From positions 1 through 64,000 of the forward strand of contig JAKSLD010000016.1 of the NCBI GenBank assembly GCA_024401395.1: DNA of 64,000 nt, written 5' to 3'. The DNA comes from Bacteroidales bacterium (GTDB lineage: Bacteria > Bacteroidota > Bacteroidia > Bacteroidales > Marinilabiliaceae). Shown piece by piece: positions 36,570 to 45,989 of the stretch; position 1 is the stretch's first letter, and each line of letters opens with the position of its first letter. The notes below the pieces were generated by a model. It worked only from the letters and a program-made list of their open reading frames with translations. It was not told the DNA's origin and did not search any database. Made by a program: the position numbers and the translations under genes.

Positions 36570-36577
36570 CAAATATA
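36570..36577 (-). promoter_or_regulatory. -7 promoter box of the outer-membrane protein gene
   Basis: Minus-strand TATATTTG, 50 bases before the ATG at 36520, fits TAnnTTTG. Confidence 0.5.
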
Positions 36578-36674
36578 ATACACCATTATTTTACTGAAAA
36601 ACAATATCTACAAACACCCCCCAATTATCGACAAACACGTATATTGCGTTCTTACGGCTAGGTATACATACGAC

Positions 36675-36717
36675 GAAACTGCCTAAATGACCGACGAATC
36701 GGTATTCAGGCAGTTTC
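36675..36717. terminator. Long hairpin after the T9SS cluster
   Basis: Arms GAAACTGCCT (36675-36684) and AGGCAGTTTC (36708-36717) with an inner GACCGA/TCGGT stem. It lies 33 bases after the stop of the last gene of the minus-strand cluster. No strong T run follows, but the stem is long. Confidence 0.6.
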
Positions 36718-36749
36718 TTGTAGTCTAAAATCGTATCGCGCTTATTACA

Positions 36750-37751
36750 TCATTTCTTCTTAACAGGGGCTGCGTTACCCTTCTTATCAGACTGCTTAGC
36801 AGTAATATTGTACTTATACTTAGGTACGCCACCGATAGGTACAGAGTAGAATGGGAGCAACTCACCATATTGGTTTTCCAGATAGAATACCACATTATTA
36901 TTCTTCAAAGGCTTAGCCTTAGACTTAATCATCTGGATATCCCAAGAAGTACCGCGTTCTCCTTCGTCAATCTTGAGAGTACTCTCAGCCCAATTATCAT
37001 CACCAGAAACCTTTACAGGGATACCATTCTTTGTACAAGAGATAACACGTATCATACCATCGCTATCCCAGTCGAAGTTAGACTGCTTGATAGAGATTAC
37101 AGACTTATCGATGAATGGGTAGATATGGCTCACCTGATCTGCAGTATCATAGAGGCGGAACTTATACTTGAAGTAAAAAGCGAAGCCACCTTCTACAGCT
37201 GCGTTATCATTAGCCTTGCTAGACATAAAGAAACGGTACATATTACCATCGTCACCAGTCAGGCCCTCAACGACAATCTTGAATATACGTCCGCCGAACT
37301 CAGGAAGATTCTCGCCTTCAGAAGGGTTAAAAGGTCCGAAAGTGTACCAGTTGTTATCGTACTGGGCATCCTCACCGAATACCTTTTGAGCCAACTGAGT
37401 ACCCGAGTCGTAATCGCCATCCCTGTTGCAACGTTGAGCATCCTTATTACTACAAGCACCAACGCCGCCATAGATAGAAAAACGAGTTTTAGAGTTCCAG
37501 GCGCCATTCTGCTCGTCATTCTTACCGCCATTATCTGGGTCGAACACACGAAAATAGATAGGCTTAGTATGTTCTACAGGCACTGTAAAAAATATTATCT
37601 GCACGCCATTATCATCACCCCAAGAAGTCAAAGTCTTGCTACTGAACGTCATCAAGTATGGTATATTCTCATCTATACCAGGTACAGGCTGCGCCTTAAC
37701 AGCCGATGCCAATGCAAAGAAGGCAACAAACGCTACTATAAAATTCTTCAT
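36750..37751 (-). CDS. Secreted hypothetical protein of the T9SS cluster
   Basis: 333 residues from MKNFIVAFVA; an ATG two codons earlier is also possible. Signal peptide 1-21 ends AVKAQ. The mature protein is rich in D, N, G and aromatic residues with a strand pattern; the tail is basic (PVKKK). Family not recognised. No C-terminal sorting domain or lipoprotein Cys is seen, so it is probably periplasmic or a component of the outer-membrane complex. It follows the PD40/PKD gene by 97 bases and is the last gene of the cluster, so a role with PorP/SprF is plausible but inferred. Confidence 0.75.
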   Translation of the reverse strand: MKNFIVAFVAFFALASAVKAQPVPGIDENIPYLMTFSSKTLTSWGDDNGVQIIFFTVPVEHTKPIYFRVFDPDNGGKNDEQNGAWNSKTRFSIYGGVGACSNKDAQRCNRDGDYDSGTQLAQKVFGEDAQYDNNWYTFGPFNPSEGENLPEFGGRIFKIVVEGLTGDDGNMYRFFMSSKANDNAAVEGGFAFYFKYKFRLYDTADQVSHIYPFIDKSVISIKQSNFDWDSDGMIRVISCTKNGIPVKVSGDDNWAESTLKIDEGERGTSWDIQMIKSKAKPLKNNNVVFYLENQYGELLPFYSVPIGGVPKYKYNITAKQSDKKGNAAPVKKK

Positions 37752-37848
37752 TTCCATCCGTTTTTACTATTTCCATAAACTCCGGTACCAATAATCGTGC
37801 CAGAATTTCCAACTAACATATTCTTCTACGGAAAATAATCCCTTAAGG

Positions 37849-39240
37849 TTATTCGACATTCACCATAATATAAGTAGCCACATACTGAGACTTATCCTCC
37901 TCATTCATTGTGCCTACCTCCACCTTATAGGTTCCAGGCTTAGAGAAACGCACCTTAACCTTCTTACCCTTTATCTTCTGGCCATTACTGATAGTCCAGT
38001 AGAAATATTTAGGTTCAAAAGAAGTGACGTATGAAGCATCAGCATTAAATACCACCTCTCGGCCAGCCTTTATTGTTTCAGGACCGTCGATATACAACTG
38101 CTCAGCGTGAACCAATTCGAGGCTATATTCAGCGATATTAAACATCTCCTCCTTAGACAGTTTATCGAGGACACTCAACTTAATATCATAGTCGCCAGCA
38201 TCGGCGAAGCAATGCTCCACCTCGAGGCCCATTTCCACGCCACCATCAGAGAAAGCCCACTTGAAGTCATATTGTTCGGCATCATAATACTGAGCGCTCT
38301 CCTCAGTGAACTCGTAGCAGAAATTATCCTCCTCAAACTCCGTAGCATTTGGGAATACAGGGAACTCCTGAGTGAAATAATAGAGACGATCCTTACCATT
38401 ACGGTTACTAGTCACATAACCCCACTCCTCATTCTCGGAGATGAACAGGCCATAGTCATCCGCATTAGAGTTGATATCCGAATCCACGCGCTCAGGCTTA
38501 GCAAAGCCAGCAGGAGTACGATACGTATAATACAAATCGAGACGTTTACTATCCGAATGACCATTCGATGCGAAATAGATTTTACCAGACGGGTGAATAA
38601 ACGGAGTAGTCTCGGCACCTGCTGTATTTACCATAGAGCCCATATTCTGAGGTTTTGACCAACCCTTCGACTTACGTTCGCAATAGTACAAATCACTCGA
38701 GCCCTGACCACCCTTCTGGTCGGACGCGAATACCATAAACGAGCCATCAGGAGCGAATGCCACGTAGGCATTACTACTATTACCATTATGAGCGACAGAC
38801 ACCACGCCCTCCACGGCACTCAGATCAGAGTAGGACTTAACGCTAAGCACCCTACCACGTCTAGAATCGATAGCCACATTATTTTCAGTCACGTAAGCCT
38901 TGCCCTTAGTATCGAAAGCCACAGCCACCTGATTCAGTTTCTTATTAGCATTAGGCATCAAAGGCTCGACAGAGCCACTAGGCTTTCTGTTTTTCAACGG
39001 CACCTTATATACATGATAGAGATCCTTACCCAACTCATTGATATAACGCACCAAGAAGTCGCTATTCATATCCGAAGAAAAATAGAGGACCGAATCCACT
39101 ACTACAGGATTGATTACCGACTGTCCGCGCAAGAAGTTAAGTTGCTTAATCTTCACATCCTGAGCATAGAGAGATGCAGGAATGAAGCACAACAACAAAA
39201 GTGATATATATAATACTCTTCTCATTGCTCTATCACACAT
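37849..39240 (-). CDS. PD40 propeller and PKD-domain protein of the T9SS cluster
   Basis: 463 residues. Signal peptide ends SLYAQ (about 1-26). A propeller of PD40 repeats follows (about 60-290; AFAPDGSFMVFASD, PFIHPSGKIYFASNG), and then two PKD-like Ig domains (about 300-375 and 380-463, with FADAGDYDIKL and FSKPGTYKVEV). The layout recalls PorE/SprE-neighbourhood proteins but lacks an OmpA peptidoglycan-binding domain. The start at 39240 is chosen because it overlaps the PorP/SprF stop (TAATG), although a methionine five codons on would also give a good signal peptide. Confidence 0.82.
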   Translation of the reverse strand: MCDRAMRRVLYISLLLLCFIPASLYAQDVKIKQLNFLRGQSVINPVVVDSVLYFSSDMNSDFLVRYINELGKDLYHVYKVPLKNRKPSGSVEPLMPNANKKLNQVAVAFDTKGKAYVTENNVAIDSRRGRVLSVKSYSDLSAVEGVVSVAHNGNSSNAYVAFAPDGSFMVFASDQKGGQGSSDLYYCERKSKGWSKPQNMGSMVNTAGAETTPFIHPSGKIYFASNGHSDSKRLDLYYTYRTPAGFAKPERVDSDINSNADDYGLFISENEEWGYVTSNRNGKDRLYYFTQEFPVFPNATEFEEDNFCYEFTEESAQYYDAEQYDFKWAFSDGGVEMGLEVEHCFADAGDYDIKLSVLDKLSKEEMFNIAEYSLELVHAEQLYIDGPETIKAGREVVFNADASYVTSFEPKYFYWTISNGQKIKGKKVKVRFSKPGTYKVEVGTMNEEDKSQYVATYIMVNVE

Positions 39241-40184
39241 TAAAAGAATCTTGGACCCACATTCTTAACCCTATAGACGAAATCGTATGATATACTAATC
39301 TCGTGGCTTCCGGAATTGTAGCCGCTGAAGTCGCCCGTTGTTCTCTCATACGTATAAGACACATTAAGCTGCGAAGCCTTAGGAGGGCGGAAAGAGATAC
39401 CACCCAGCATCACACCTGTAGTTCTGTAACCCAACTCGACATACAGCATACGATTCCAGCCCGGTGTGAGAGTAAAATCAATATCATTGCCATATCTCTT
39501 AGTATGCTGCACCATGATACTAGGCTGGAGAGTCATTACCTCACCCAGTTCGAATTCGACACCAGCCGTAGCATAATATGTAGCATCACCAGGAGCAAAT
39601 TCAGCCTCCTTATTAAATTCATCCGACACCATCAGCGACTGAGTGCTGACACCCAAGAAATAATTATCGCCATACAGAGAGATACCCACGCCCACTGTCG
39701 GATTGATAAAAGACTCATTCTCAGCAAAGACATCATCCTGCTTATCGAAGTCATACACCTTCATATTTGTCCAATCAGTCTTTACCATCTTCATACCAGG
39801 CTGAATACCGAAAGCCAAAGTATTACCATTAGAGCCGACATCGATTCTGTAGGCTATAGTAGCCTGAGCTGCTGTTATACCAGTCTCGAGAATAGACTGG
39901 TTAACGACAGACAAACCTATAGCCACGCTATTAGTCCTCAATGGAGTATGAGTTGTGAACAATATGCTACGAGGGCTATTATCCACGCCCATCCACTGTT
40001 TACGGAAACTAGCGAAAGCAGTAAGGCCCTCACGAGAACCAGCAAAAGCAGGGTTGATAGCGAACTGATTGTGCATATACTGGCTCATCAGTACATCCTG
40101 TTGAGCCCTTGCACCACATAGAAACAAGAATACAGTCGCGAACAGTAGTGATAATCTATAAATCTTCATCTTCATTCCCTCCAT
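39240..40184 (-). CDS. PorP/SprF family outer-membrane protein
   Basis: 314 residues. Signal peptide to GARAQ, then the family signature QDVLMSQYMHNQFAINPAF with AGSREG and FRKQWMG. The rest is a beta-barrel ending in F. PorP/SprF proteins hold or export T9SS cargo with type B sorting domains; each usually pairs with one adjacent cargo gene, here the one directly upstream (40184-41755). Both ends overlap the neighbours by one base (TAATG), so the three genes are translationally coupled. Confidence 0.93.
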   Translation of the reverse strand: MEGMKMKIYRLSLLFATVFLFLCGARAQQDVLMSQYMHNQFAINPAFAGSREGLTAFASFRKQWMGVDNSPRSILFTTHTPLRTNSVAIGLSVVNQSILETGITAAQATIAYRIDVGSNGNTLAFGIQPGMKMVKTDWTNMKVYDFDKQDDVFAENESFINPTVGVGISLYGDNYFLGVSTQSLMVSDEFNKEAEFAPGDATYYATAGVEFELGEVMTLQPSIMVQHTKRYGNDIDFTLTPGWNRMLYVELGYRTTGVMLGGISFRPPKASQLNVSYTYERTTGDFSGYNSGSHEISISYDFVYRVKNVGPRFF

Positions 40185-41755
40185 TACTTGTTAGACGTTC
40201 TCTTTATTGCCAGCATCTGCTTATAAGTCTCACCGCCGACCTTCACCACATAAACATAATGACCATCCTCCACATCATCAGCCGACCAGGTATTGCGATA
40301 ATTCATCTCCTCATACACCAGCTTACCCTTCATATCGAAGACATAGAACTCATTCTCAGGGATGATACCCTCGATAATAAGCACATCATTCACCCCATCG
40401 CCATTAGGGCTAATAGCACTAGGCAAGTGGAACTCCACAGTCGGGCGGATATATAGGCGCTTATCAACCTCGCAAGCCACGCCATCGGTATTAATCTCCG
40501 TATAGTCAAGAGCGAAGAGTGCATTGATAGAAGAAGTCAGCTTACAAGTATACTCATTGATATTATCTACGATCATAAGGCCATACTTGCCAAGCAACTC
40601 ATCATATTCAGTAGGGATACTCCACTTAGTTGTGTTATCCTCAGTATAATTATCTATGGCGATATTGAAGTATCTGCTATTACGAGACACCGTTACCTGC
40701 ACCGTATCCTGAGGGAACCTACACACTGGGGTACGGTCGAGCACATCAATATGACCCGACACATCAGCAGGCTTACTATGGCAACCATTAGCATCGCTCA
40801 CATAAGCAATCTCCAATTTAGCAGCCTTTTTCTGATAGATATCGACAACAGACTCACCCAGAGGCAGATTATTAACGACAGAACCATTAGTCAGCTTCAA
40901 GCTAAAAGGAGGATAATCGCCCTCCACTGAGGCATTTGAAGAAAAATGCATTGCAGGGTCCTCAATGATAGAGCATACCCTTACAGTCTCAGGTCGTCCA
41001 TTTTCATCGACATTCTCGATAAAACCCTTAGGAGTAGTATATATATGTACCTTCTCAGAAATTTCAGTTGAGCAACCTGGCCCACGAGTCTGCAGCAGAC
41101 TAACATTCAGGTTAGCAGGCTTAGGAGCCTTGACATTATACCTATTACCATCAGCGCCGGCGCTAAGAAGCTCGATATCAGACGTCACTGTCCAGTCATA
41201 TATATCCCCAGCCACATAGTCGGCCACCATCACCGTATCCAGCGAGCAGAGTCGGCCCTGACCATTTATCCTATCGAACTGGAAATGAGGCTCCGGGTAT
41301 TTATAGACATCCAAGAACAAAGTATCCTTACGGTCGTTATAATACTCAGAGGTACCAGTCTTATCGGCACTGATATAGACACGCTCCAGCACATACGGTA
41401 TTCTACGGTGTATACCCTCAGTCACCTCAGGTATTGGGAAAGTAGTACCACCTATTGTCTTACCCTGTTCAATTTCTATAGGGATACCAGCCTTAGTTTC
41501 ATCCTCCGTACTGGTACTATTATCAGTAATAGCTCTGACCCTCACCACGCAAGAAGCAGGATAAGGGTTAGATATTCTTACAGCGACCTCAAAAAAAGAC
41601 TTAGTCTCGCATCTCTCCTCGTGATGAGAGATAAACTCAGCCGTAAGGTCATCGACTTTCTTGGGGGTATTCTGTGCAGACAGGTCTACTCCACCACCTA
41701 AAAGAGTAATCAGAGAGAACCCGAATATGCTAGTTATTAGTTTTTTGACTGCCAT
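40184..41755 (-). CDS. T9SS type B sorting-domain (gliding-motility C-terminal) protein
   Basis: 523 residues. Signal peptide 1-27, several Ig-like strand domains, and a C-terminal type B sorting domain (about 435-523) with the diagnostic PSAISPNGDGVNDVL and FYVFDMKGKLVYE, then NTWSADDVEDGHYVYVV. It should be exported by T9SS with the help of the PorP/SprF protein encoded next. The middle has PVCRFPQDTVQVTV, typical of such proteins. It is smaller than the SprB adhesins, so it is more likely an anchor or minor surface protein. Function otherwise unknown. Confidence 0.92.
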   Translation of the reverse strand: MAVKKLITSIFGFSLITLLGGGVDLSAQNTPKKVDDLTAEFISHHEERCETKSFFEVAVRISNPYPASCVVRVRAITDNSTSTEDETKAGIPIEIEQGKTIGGTTFPIPEVTEGIHRRIPYVLERVYISADKTGTSEYYNDRKDTLFLDVYKYPEPHFQFDRINGQGRLCSLDTVMVADYVAGDIYDWTVTSDIELLSAGADGNRYNVKAPKPANLNVSLLQTRGPGCSTEISEKVHIYTTPKGFIENVDENGRPETVRVCSIIEDPAMHFSSNASVEGDYPPFSLKLTNGSVVNNLPLGESVVDIYQKKAAKLEIAYVSDANGCHSKPADVSGHIDVLDRTPVCRFPQDTVQVTVSRNSRYFNIAIDNYTEDNTTKWSIPTEYDELLGKYGLMIVDNINEYTCKLTSSINALFALDYTEINTDGVACEVDKRLYIRPTVEFHLPSAISPNGDGVNDVLIIEGIIPENEFYVFDMKGKLVYEEMNYRNTWSADDVEDGHYVYVVKVGGETYKQMLAIKRTSNK

Positions 41756-41813
41756 TTATGGAGAAATTTCCCACTGATACGGCAATCGTAAAAAAATGTT
41801 ACAATACGCTCAG

Positions 41814-42293
41814 CTAGTGCCTCCTGCCCTTTCTGTAATCCTGAGGCCTAACAGACACGCTATCCCTCCAAAGGCCCAACCTACTGTTTCTAGCCAGCAC
41901 CTCCGCTATGGCATAGTTCTCGTCCTTGTTATACTCCTTATAATGCCAAGCATAGCCAGCCTTAATCATTTCATAATTCACATCAGGTATACTATCAGTA
42001 GAGACCTTTGCTACAGAGCGACCATACCTATCGTTTTTCGTCACGGTTATAGTGACAGGGACACCCCATATCATAGACGAGAGATACTCCTTAGCCTTAT
42101 TACCAAACGGCTGTTTCTTTTCAGGTGCATCAATACCATCCATACGCACCTTTATCTGGTCGTGCTCATTCACAAGCAGCGTAAAAGTATCGCCATCGGC
42201 TATTTTCACCACACGTCCTGTATAGACACGCTGAGCCGACAACGCCATAAGAGACAGCATTGGCAATATCAACAATAAAAAAAGACTCTTCAT
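41814..42293 (-). CDS. Secreted staphylococcal-type thermonuclease
   Basis: 159 residues. Signal peptide to ALSAQ (1-20). SNase fold with YTGRVVKIADGDTFTLLV, RMDGIDAPE (first catalytic Arg and Asp region) and KNDRYGRSVAKV (second Arg), then AGYAWHYKEY. It degrades extracellular or periplasmic nucleic acid. The start codon is directly preceded by tandem AATTCCT heptads (42294-42312). It lies 58 bases upstream of the T9SS type B gene and may be the first gene of that transcript. Confidence 0.93.
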   Translation of the reverse strand: MKSLFLLLILPMLSLMALSAQRVYTGRVVKIADGDTFTLLVNEHDQIKVRMDGIDAPEKKQPFGNKAKEYLSSMIWGVPVTITVTKNDRYGRSVAKVSTDSIPDVNYEMIKAGYAWHYKEYNKDENYAIAEVLARNSRLGLWRDSVSVRPQDYRKGRRH

Positions 42294-42312
42294 AATTCCT
42301 AATTCCTAATTC
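42294..42312. repeat. AATTCCT tandem heptads abutting a start codon
   Basis: AATTCCT twice plus AATTC, directly adjacent to the thermonuclease ATG (minus strand), so the repeat is its 5' leader. Copy number change would alter the leader length. Confidence 0.75.
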
Positions 42313-42392
42313 GGGGGTATTACCAAATACTCTTACGGAGGGACGTAGTGGTAGGTTGTGTATAGTTTGAGGACAGTTTGATGGTCCTTTGT

Positions 42393-42432
42393 AGTATAAG
42401 GGAAGTCCCTTGTTCATCGTAAATTTTTAAAT
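42393..42432 (+). repeat. Intergenic TTGTTCATCG repeat, copy 4
   Basis: AGTATAAGGGAAGTCCC and TTGTTCATCGTAAATTTTT as in copies 2 and 8. It lies between the divergent thermonuclease and trmH genes. Confidence 0.9.
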
Positions 42433-42484
42433 TAAGCGTCAAGGCATAGTTACACGAGGGGAAAGATAGCTAGCAAAAAAACAC

Positions 42485-42492
42485 TATCTTTG
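42485..42492 (+). promoter_or_regulatory. -7 promoter box of trmH-menF
   Basis: TATCTTTG, 18 bases before the trmH ATG, fits TAnnTTTG. Confidence 0.55.
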
Positions 42493-42510
42493 TCGGGCTA
42501 AAGATAAGAT

Positions 42511-43191
42511 ATGACAGACAGTGAATTGATAGAGAAGCTGAGGCCCTTCCTCACTGAGAAGCGAATGGAGACACTAGAGTCGATGCTTGCGAAGCGAACC
42601 AAGCATATGACTGTGGTATTAGAGAACATATTCCATTCACACAATGCCTCGGCAGTGATGCGCACCTGTGAATGCTTTGGCATACAGGACCTTCATGTGA
42701 TAGAGAACAACAACCAGTTTCAGATACATCCAGATATTGTAAGGGGGGCTACCAAGTGGCTCAACATAAACCGCTATTGCAATTCGACAGACAACACCCC
42801 TGTATGTATAGACGCGCTGAAGAAAGACGGCTATCGTATTGTGGTGACCTCGCCCCATGGAGAAGGAGTGACCAATCTAGAAGATTTTGACGTTACCAAA
42901 GGCAAGTTTGCCATTATGATGGGCAGCGAGAAAGTCGGCATATCCGACTATGCGTGGGAGCATGCCGACGAGCGACTCACCATACCCATGTGCGGGTTCA
43001 CCGAGAGTCTGAACATATCAGTATCCACAGCCATCATACTACATACATTGAGGGCCAAGATAGATGCTGCCGGTGTCGAATCGGACTTCTCAGAAGAAGA
43101 AAAGCGCTCTACGCTAGTACATTGGATGGTAGAGAGCATCAGCAGCGGCAAAGAAGTATTGAGGCGTATTTTGGAAGAGAATCTAGACTAA
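42511..43191 (+). CDS. trmH: SpoU/TrmH family tRNA ribose methyltransferase
   Basis: 226 residues. Motif 1 HNASAVMRTCECFGI, motif 2 FAIMMGSEKVGIS and motif 3 LTIPMCGFTESLNISVSTAI of the SPOUT fold are all present. The N-terminal helix (LIEKLRPFLTEKRMETLESMLAKR) and overall length fit TrmH, which 2'-O-methylates G18 of tRNA. The stop overlaps the menF start (TAATG), so the two are coupled although the functions differ. Confidence 0.9.
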   Translation: MTDSELIEKLRPFLTEKRMETLESMLAKRTKHMTVVLENIFHSHNASAVMRTCECFGIQDLHVIENNNQFQIHPDIVRGATKWLNINRYCNSTDNTPVCIDALKKDGYRIVVTSPHGEGVTNLEDFDVTKGKFAIMMGSEKVGISDYAWEHADERLTIPMCGFTESLNISVSTAIILHTLRAKIDAAGVESDFSEEEKRSTLVHWMVESISSGKEVLRRILEENLD

Positions 43192-44144
43192 TGGACTATC
43201 AGCAGACAGCAGATAGAATAGACAGCCTGACCGGCTCGTTTGCAGTAATGCGAGAACCAGACACAGAAGAAGTACTATGGTTCACAGGCGAAAACCGCAA
43301 ACAGTTCGTCATGCGCCCATACTCCGAGGGGGCAGTTGGCCGCAAGCCATACAAAGCAACTACAGAAGCAGAATACAGAGAATCATTTGCAGAAGTAAAG
43401 AAAGCCCTAGTTTCCGGCACGGTAGACAAAGTAGTGCTATCCCGCGTCATTATGCACCAAGGCTTTGCGAAGAACACCCTTGGGCAGCTATTTGCGCACG
43501 CCTGCAAGATATACCCACACCAGATGATATACCTATCCGTAGACGGAGACAGGATCTGGCTAGGCTGCACACCAGAGCTACTACTATCCTACGATTCCAA
43601 AGAAGGCGTGGGAAAGACTATGGCCCTTGCCGGGACACGACCAGCGTGCGGCTCAGACGTAGTATGGGACGAAAAGAACATACGCGAGCAAGCCGTAGTG
43701 AGCAGATGGATAGGCGAGCAACTCATCAAAGAAGGGATAGACGTCAAGATGAGCGAAGCATACACCACCCAGGCAGGCGGGCTAGAGCACCTACGCACCG
43801 ACATAGAGATGCAGATAGCAGACGGCACGGTCGCGGAGAAAGTATTGAATATACTCCACCCTACCCCAGCCGTATGCGGTCAGCCGCGAGCCAAGGCGAT
43901 GGATATAATCTCCAAGGTAGAGAAGCACGACAGAGAATTCTATTCAGGCTTCATAGGCTACCATGACGAAAACGGCATGCGCATATACGTCAACCTTCGC
44001 TGCGCTGCGCTTGACCTCAAGACAGACAAAGCCTACATATTCGTAGGAGGAGGCATTATGCCAGACTCACAATGCGACTCAGAATATCAGGAGACAGAAT
44101 ATAAGGCAACTACTATTAAGAGAGTGCTAAAGAGGGACAATTAA
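43191..44144 (+). CDS. menF: Isochorismate synthase
   Basis: 317 residues from the ATG that overlaps the trmH stop; a longer frame within trmH is a chance extension. Chorismate-binding enzyme core: VDKVVLSRV, LSVDGDRIWLGCTPELLL, ALAGTRPA, HLRTDIEM, LHPTPAVCGQPRAKA and YVNLRCAAL, as in MenF/EntC. It makes isochorismate for menaquinone. At 317 residues it is at the short end, as is common in Bacteroidetes. The next pathway enzyme, menD, lies 15 kb away. The last 4 bases overlap the end of the convergent hypothetical gene. Confidence 0.9.
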   Translation: MDYQQTADRIDSLTGSFAVMREPDTEEVLWFTGENRKQFVMRPYSEGAVGRKPYKATTEAEYRESFAEVKKALVSGTVDKVVLSRVIMHQGFAKNTLGQLFAHACKIYPHQMIYLSVDGDRIWLGCTPELLLSYDSKEGVGKTMALAGTRPACGSDVVWDEKNIREQAVVSRWIGEQLIKEGIDVKMSEAYTTQAGGLEHLRTDIEMQIADGTVAEKVLNILHPTPAVCGQPRAKAMDIISKVEKHDREFYSGFIGYHDENGMRIYVNLRCAALDLKTDKAYIFVGGGIMPDSQCDSEYQETEYKATTIKRVLKRDN

Positions 44145-44668
44145 GAAGCCAGTTGCAGTAACGCATCACGATATTTCTGGGGGGAGTCGAATTTGACCCA
44201 GAAGAAAGTCGTTCCATTTTTGAACAGCCTCATATCGTGGGCATTAGAGCTAATATTACTGCGCTGTGCAGAAGGCAATATATAGTGCACCGATTGAGGA
44301 GAGCGACCAGCGGCAGATTTCTCATTGGACAACACCTGCAACTTATTGCCATGCTTACGGATGAGGCTATAGTAATACGACACAGCGGCGCGATAGGCGC
44401 CCAGTTTATGGTGCTTACGAGCATATCTCCTCCAGTGGCGCAGGCGGTTCCAGCGAGACATATCATCCTTTGCCAAGGCATTAGCATCGGCAAACATATC
44501 ACGCACAGCACGTTGCTTATCTGTAACGTGAACCATGATGATTTTGAAATTATTTCCAGGATACCTTTTAATAAAGGTGCTACGACCATCGATGCGAGCG
44601 GTAGAATCATTTCGAGCGACTCTGCGGGCGTGTGTTATGTGTTTTTTCAGAATGGTTACTGATGCCAT
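44141..44668 (-). CDS. Bacteroidales hypothetical protein
   Basis: 175 residues from MASVTILKKH; the longer start at 44695 is less likely. The N-terminal half is strongly basic (HARRVARND, RYPGNNFKIIMVHVTDKQRAVRDMF, RWNRLRHWRRYARKHHKLGAYRAAVSYYY), and I recall similar short proteins in other Bacteroidales, without known function. High Arg/His content suggests nucleic acid contact (inference). It converges with menF with a 4-base overlap. Confidence 0.65.
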   Translation of the reverse strand: MASVTILKKHITHARRVARNDSTARIDGRSTFIKRYPGNNFKIIMVHVTDKQRAVRDMFADANALAKDDMSRWNRLRHWRRYARKHHKLGAYRAAVSYYYSLIRKHGNKLQVLSNEKSAAGRSPQSVHYILPSAQRSNISSNAHDMRLFKNGTTFFWVKFDSPQKYRDALLQLAS

Positions 44669-45014
44669 GTGTGAATGATTTGTTGGATTAAACATTTACC
44701 TTGTACGCGGTGTTTCATGAAAGGTTACATTATTTGCGGTAAAATTCAGAATTTTTAGAGTCGATACGGGACGACAGTGAAGGCAAGGCAATATACAAGG
44801 AAGAGCCTTTGCAGGTAGCTGGGAGTATAATGCTAGTAAGAAGCAAGTCAGTTGTTCATCGTAAATTTTTTATTTGGGAATGAATAAGAGTGAGTAAAAT
44901 CAAAGTCAAAGAACATTTATTTCCTTAACCCTTGATATAATGGAAATATGTTATTAAACTTGCATTTGAACATAAATATATTGCACGAATAAAAGATAAT
45001 CATACTAGTATACT
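44669..45014. other. Intergenic region with repeat copy
   Basis: Divergent spacer between the hypothetical and GLPGLI genes. It holds repeat copy 5 (44833-44878) and AT-rich sequence before the GLPGLI gene. No other feature can be supported. Confidence 0.6.
44833..44878 (+). repeat. Intergenic TTGTTCATCG repeat, copy 5
   Basis: CTAGTAAGAAGCAAGTC then GTTGTTCATCGTAAATTTTTT and ATTTGGG. With copy 6 it forms a subfamily that has CTAGTAAGArGCAAGTC in place of the AAGGGAAGTCCC segment. Confidence 0.9.
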
Positions 45015-45851
45015 ATGAAGATAATCACGATAGTATTATTCCTATTAATATCACTTAATTGCTTTTCACAGAACATGCAAGTCATTGATACGGTTAAGAT
45101 TCTGTGCAGTTATAAATACGTCAAACAACTAGATACTATAACAGGAAGAACAAACGACGATTTAATCTACTTACAAGTAGGAACAAAATGTTCGAAAAGT
45201 TTCAGCTACTATACATTTCAGTGTGATTCCCTCAAATCGACACCACAAGGAGAGAAAAGGTTCAAGCAACTATTTAAAGAAGCATACGAGAAAGGAGGTG
45301 CTAAGGAAGTTATAAAAACAGTTCCAAATCGTCGATCGACTATGTATGTATTTAAAAATTACCCAGAGGGGACAATTACGGTCCTAGACAATATATTGGG
45401 ATCATATTATATCTATAATGACAATCTAGAGTTACAGGACTGGACATTCAACATTGATTCTGTAAAAACAATTCTTGGGCATCAATGTCAGATAGCGACT
45501 TGTGATTTTAGAGGAAGACACTGGACAGCATGGTTTGCCTTAGATATACCAATATCAGATGGGCCATGGAAATTCAGAGGGTTACCAGGATTGATAATGG
45601 AAGTTTATGACCGCAATTATCAGCACCATTTTTGCATTAACGGATTGCAAGGTACAGTAGCAACCCCTATGCATTTTGGTATATATCGCAAGGATGTAAT
45701 ATTTGAAAAAACAGACCAGTCATCATTCTTGAAAGCACTATATAACTGGGACAAGAATTATAATAGTTTTACAGAAGCGATGACAGGCATTTCACTGGGC
45801 AAGTCAGAGTCAGAGCCAAGACGAGATTTTTTGGAAAGAGAAGAAAAATAA
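45015..45851 (+). CDS. GLPGLI family protein
   Basis: 278 residues. Signal peptide 1-19 (LNCFSQ). The diagnostic FRGLPGLIMEVYD is at about residues 190-202, after the family-typical WTAWFALDIPISDGPWKF. GLPGLI proteins are secreted Bacteroidetes proteins of unknown function, very often encoded just before a TonB-receptor-like gene, as here (138 bases). Confidence 0.92.
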   Translation: MKIITIVLFLLISLNCFSQNMQVIDTVKILCSYKYVKQLDTITGRTNDDLIYLQVGTKCSKSFSYYTFQCDSLKSTPQGEKRFKQLFKEAYEKGGAKEVIKTVPNRRSTMYVFKNYPEGTITVLDNILGSYYIYNDNLELQDWTFNIDSVKTILGHQCQIATCDFRGRHWTAWFALDIPISDGPWKFRGLPGLIMEVYDRNYQHHFCINGLQGTVATPMHFGIYRKDVIFEKTDQSSFLKALYNWDKNYNSFTEAMTGISLGKSESEPRRDFLEREEK

Positions 45852-45989
45852 CTTGTCACGGCGAGAGCAAAGATCAATCAATCATACCATTATAATAAAT
45901 TCATACAACATGAATTTCCATCCGTATTATAATCTCATACCATACATATTATTAGAATTATGTATGATTCATTCACAAAAGCAATAGTC

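Noticed and set aside
42954-43190. Longer menF start inside trmH
   Set aside because: The extension lies in another frame of a well-conserved gene and has no homology; the TAATG overlap start is the natural one.
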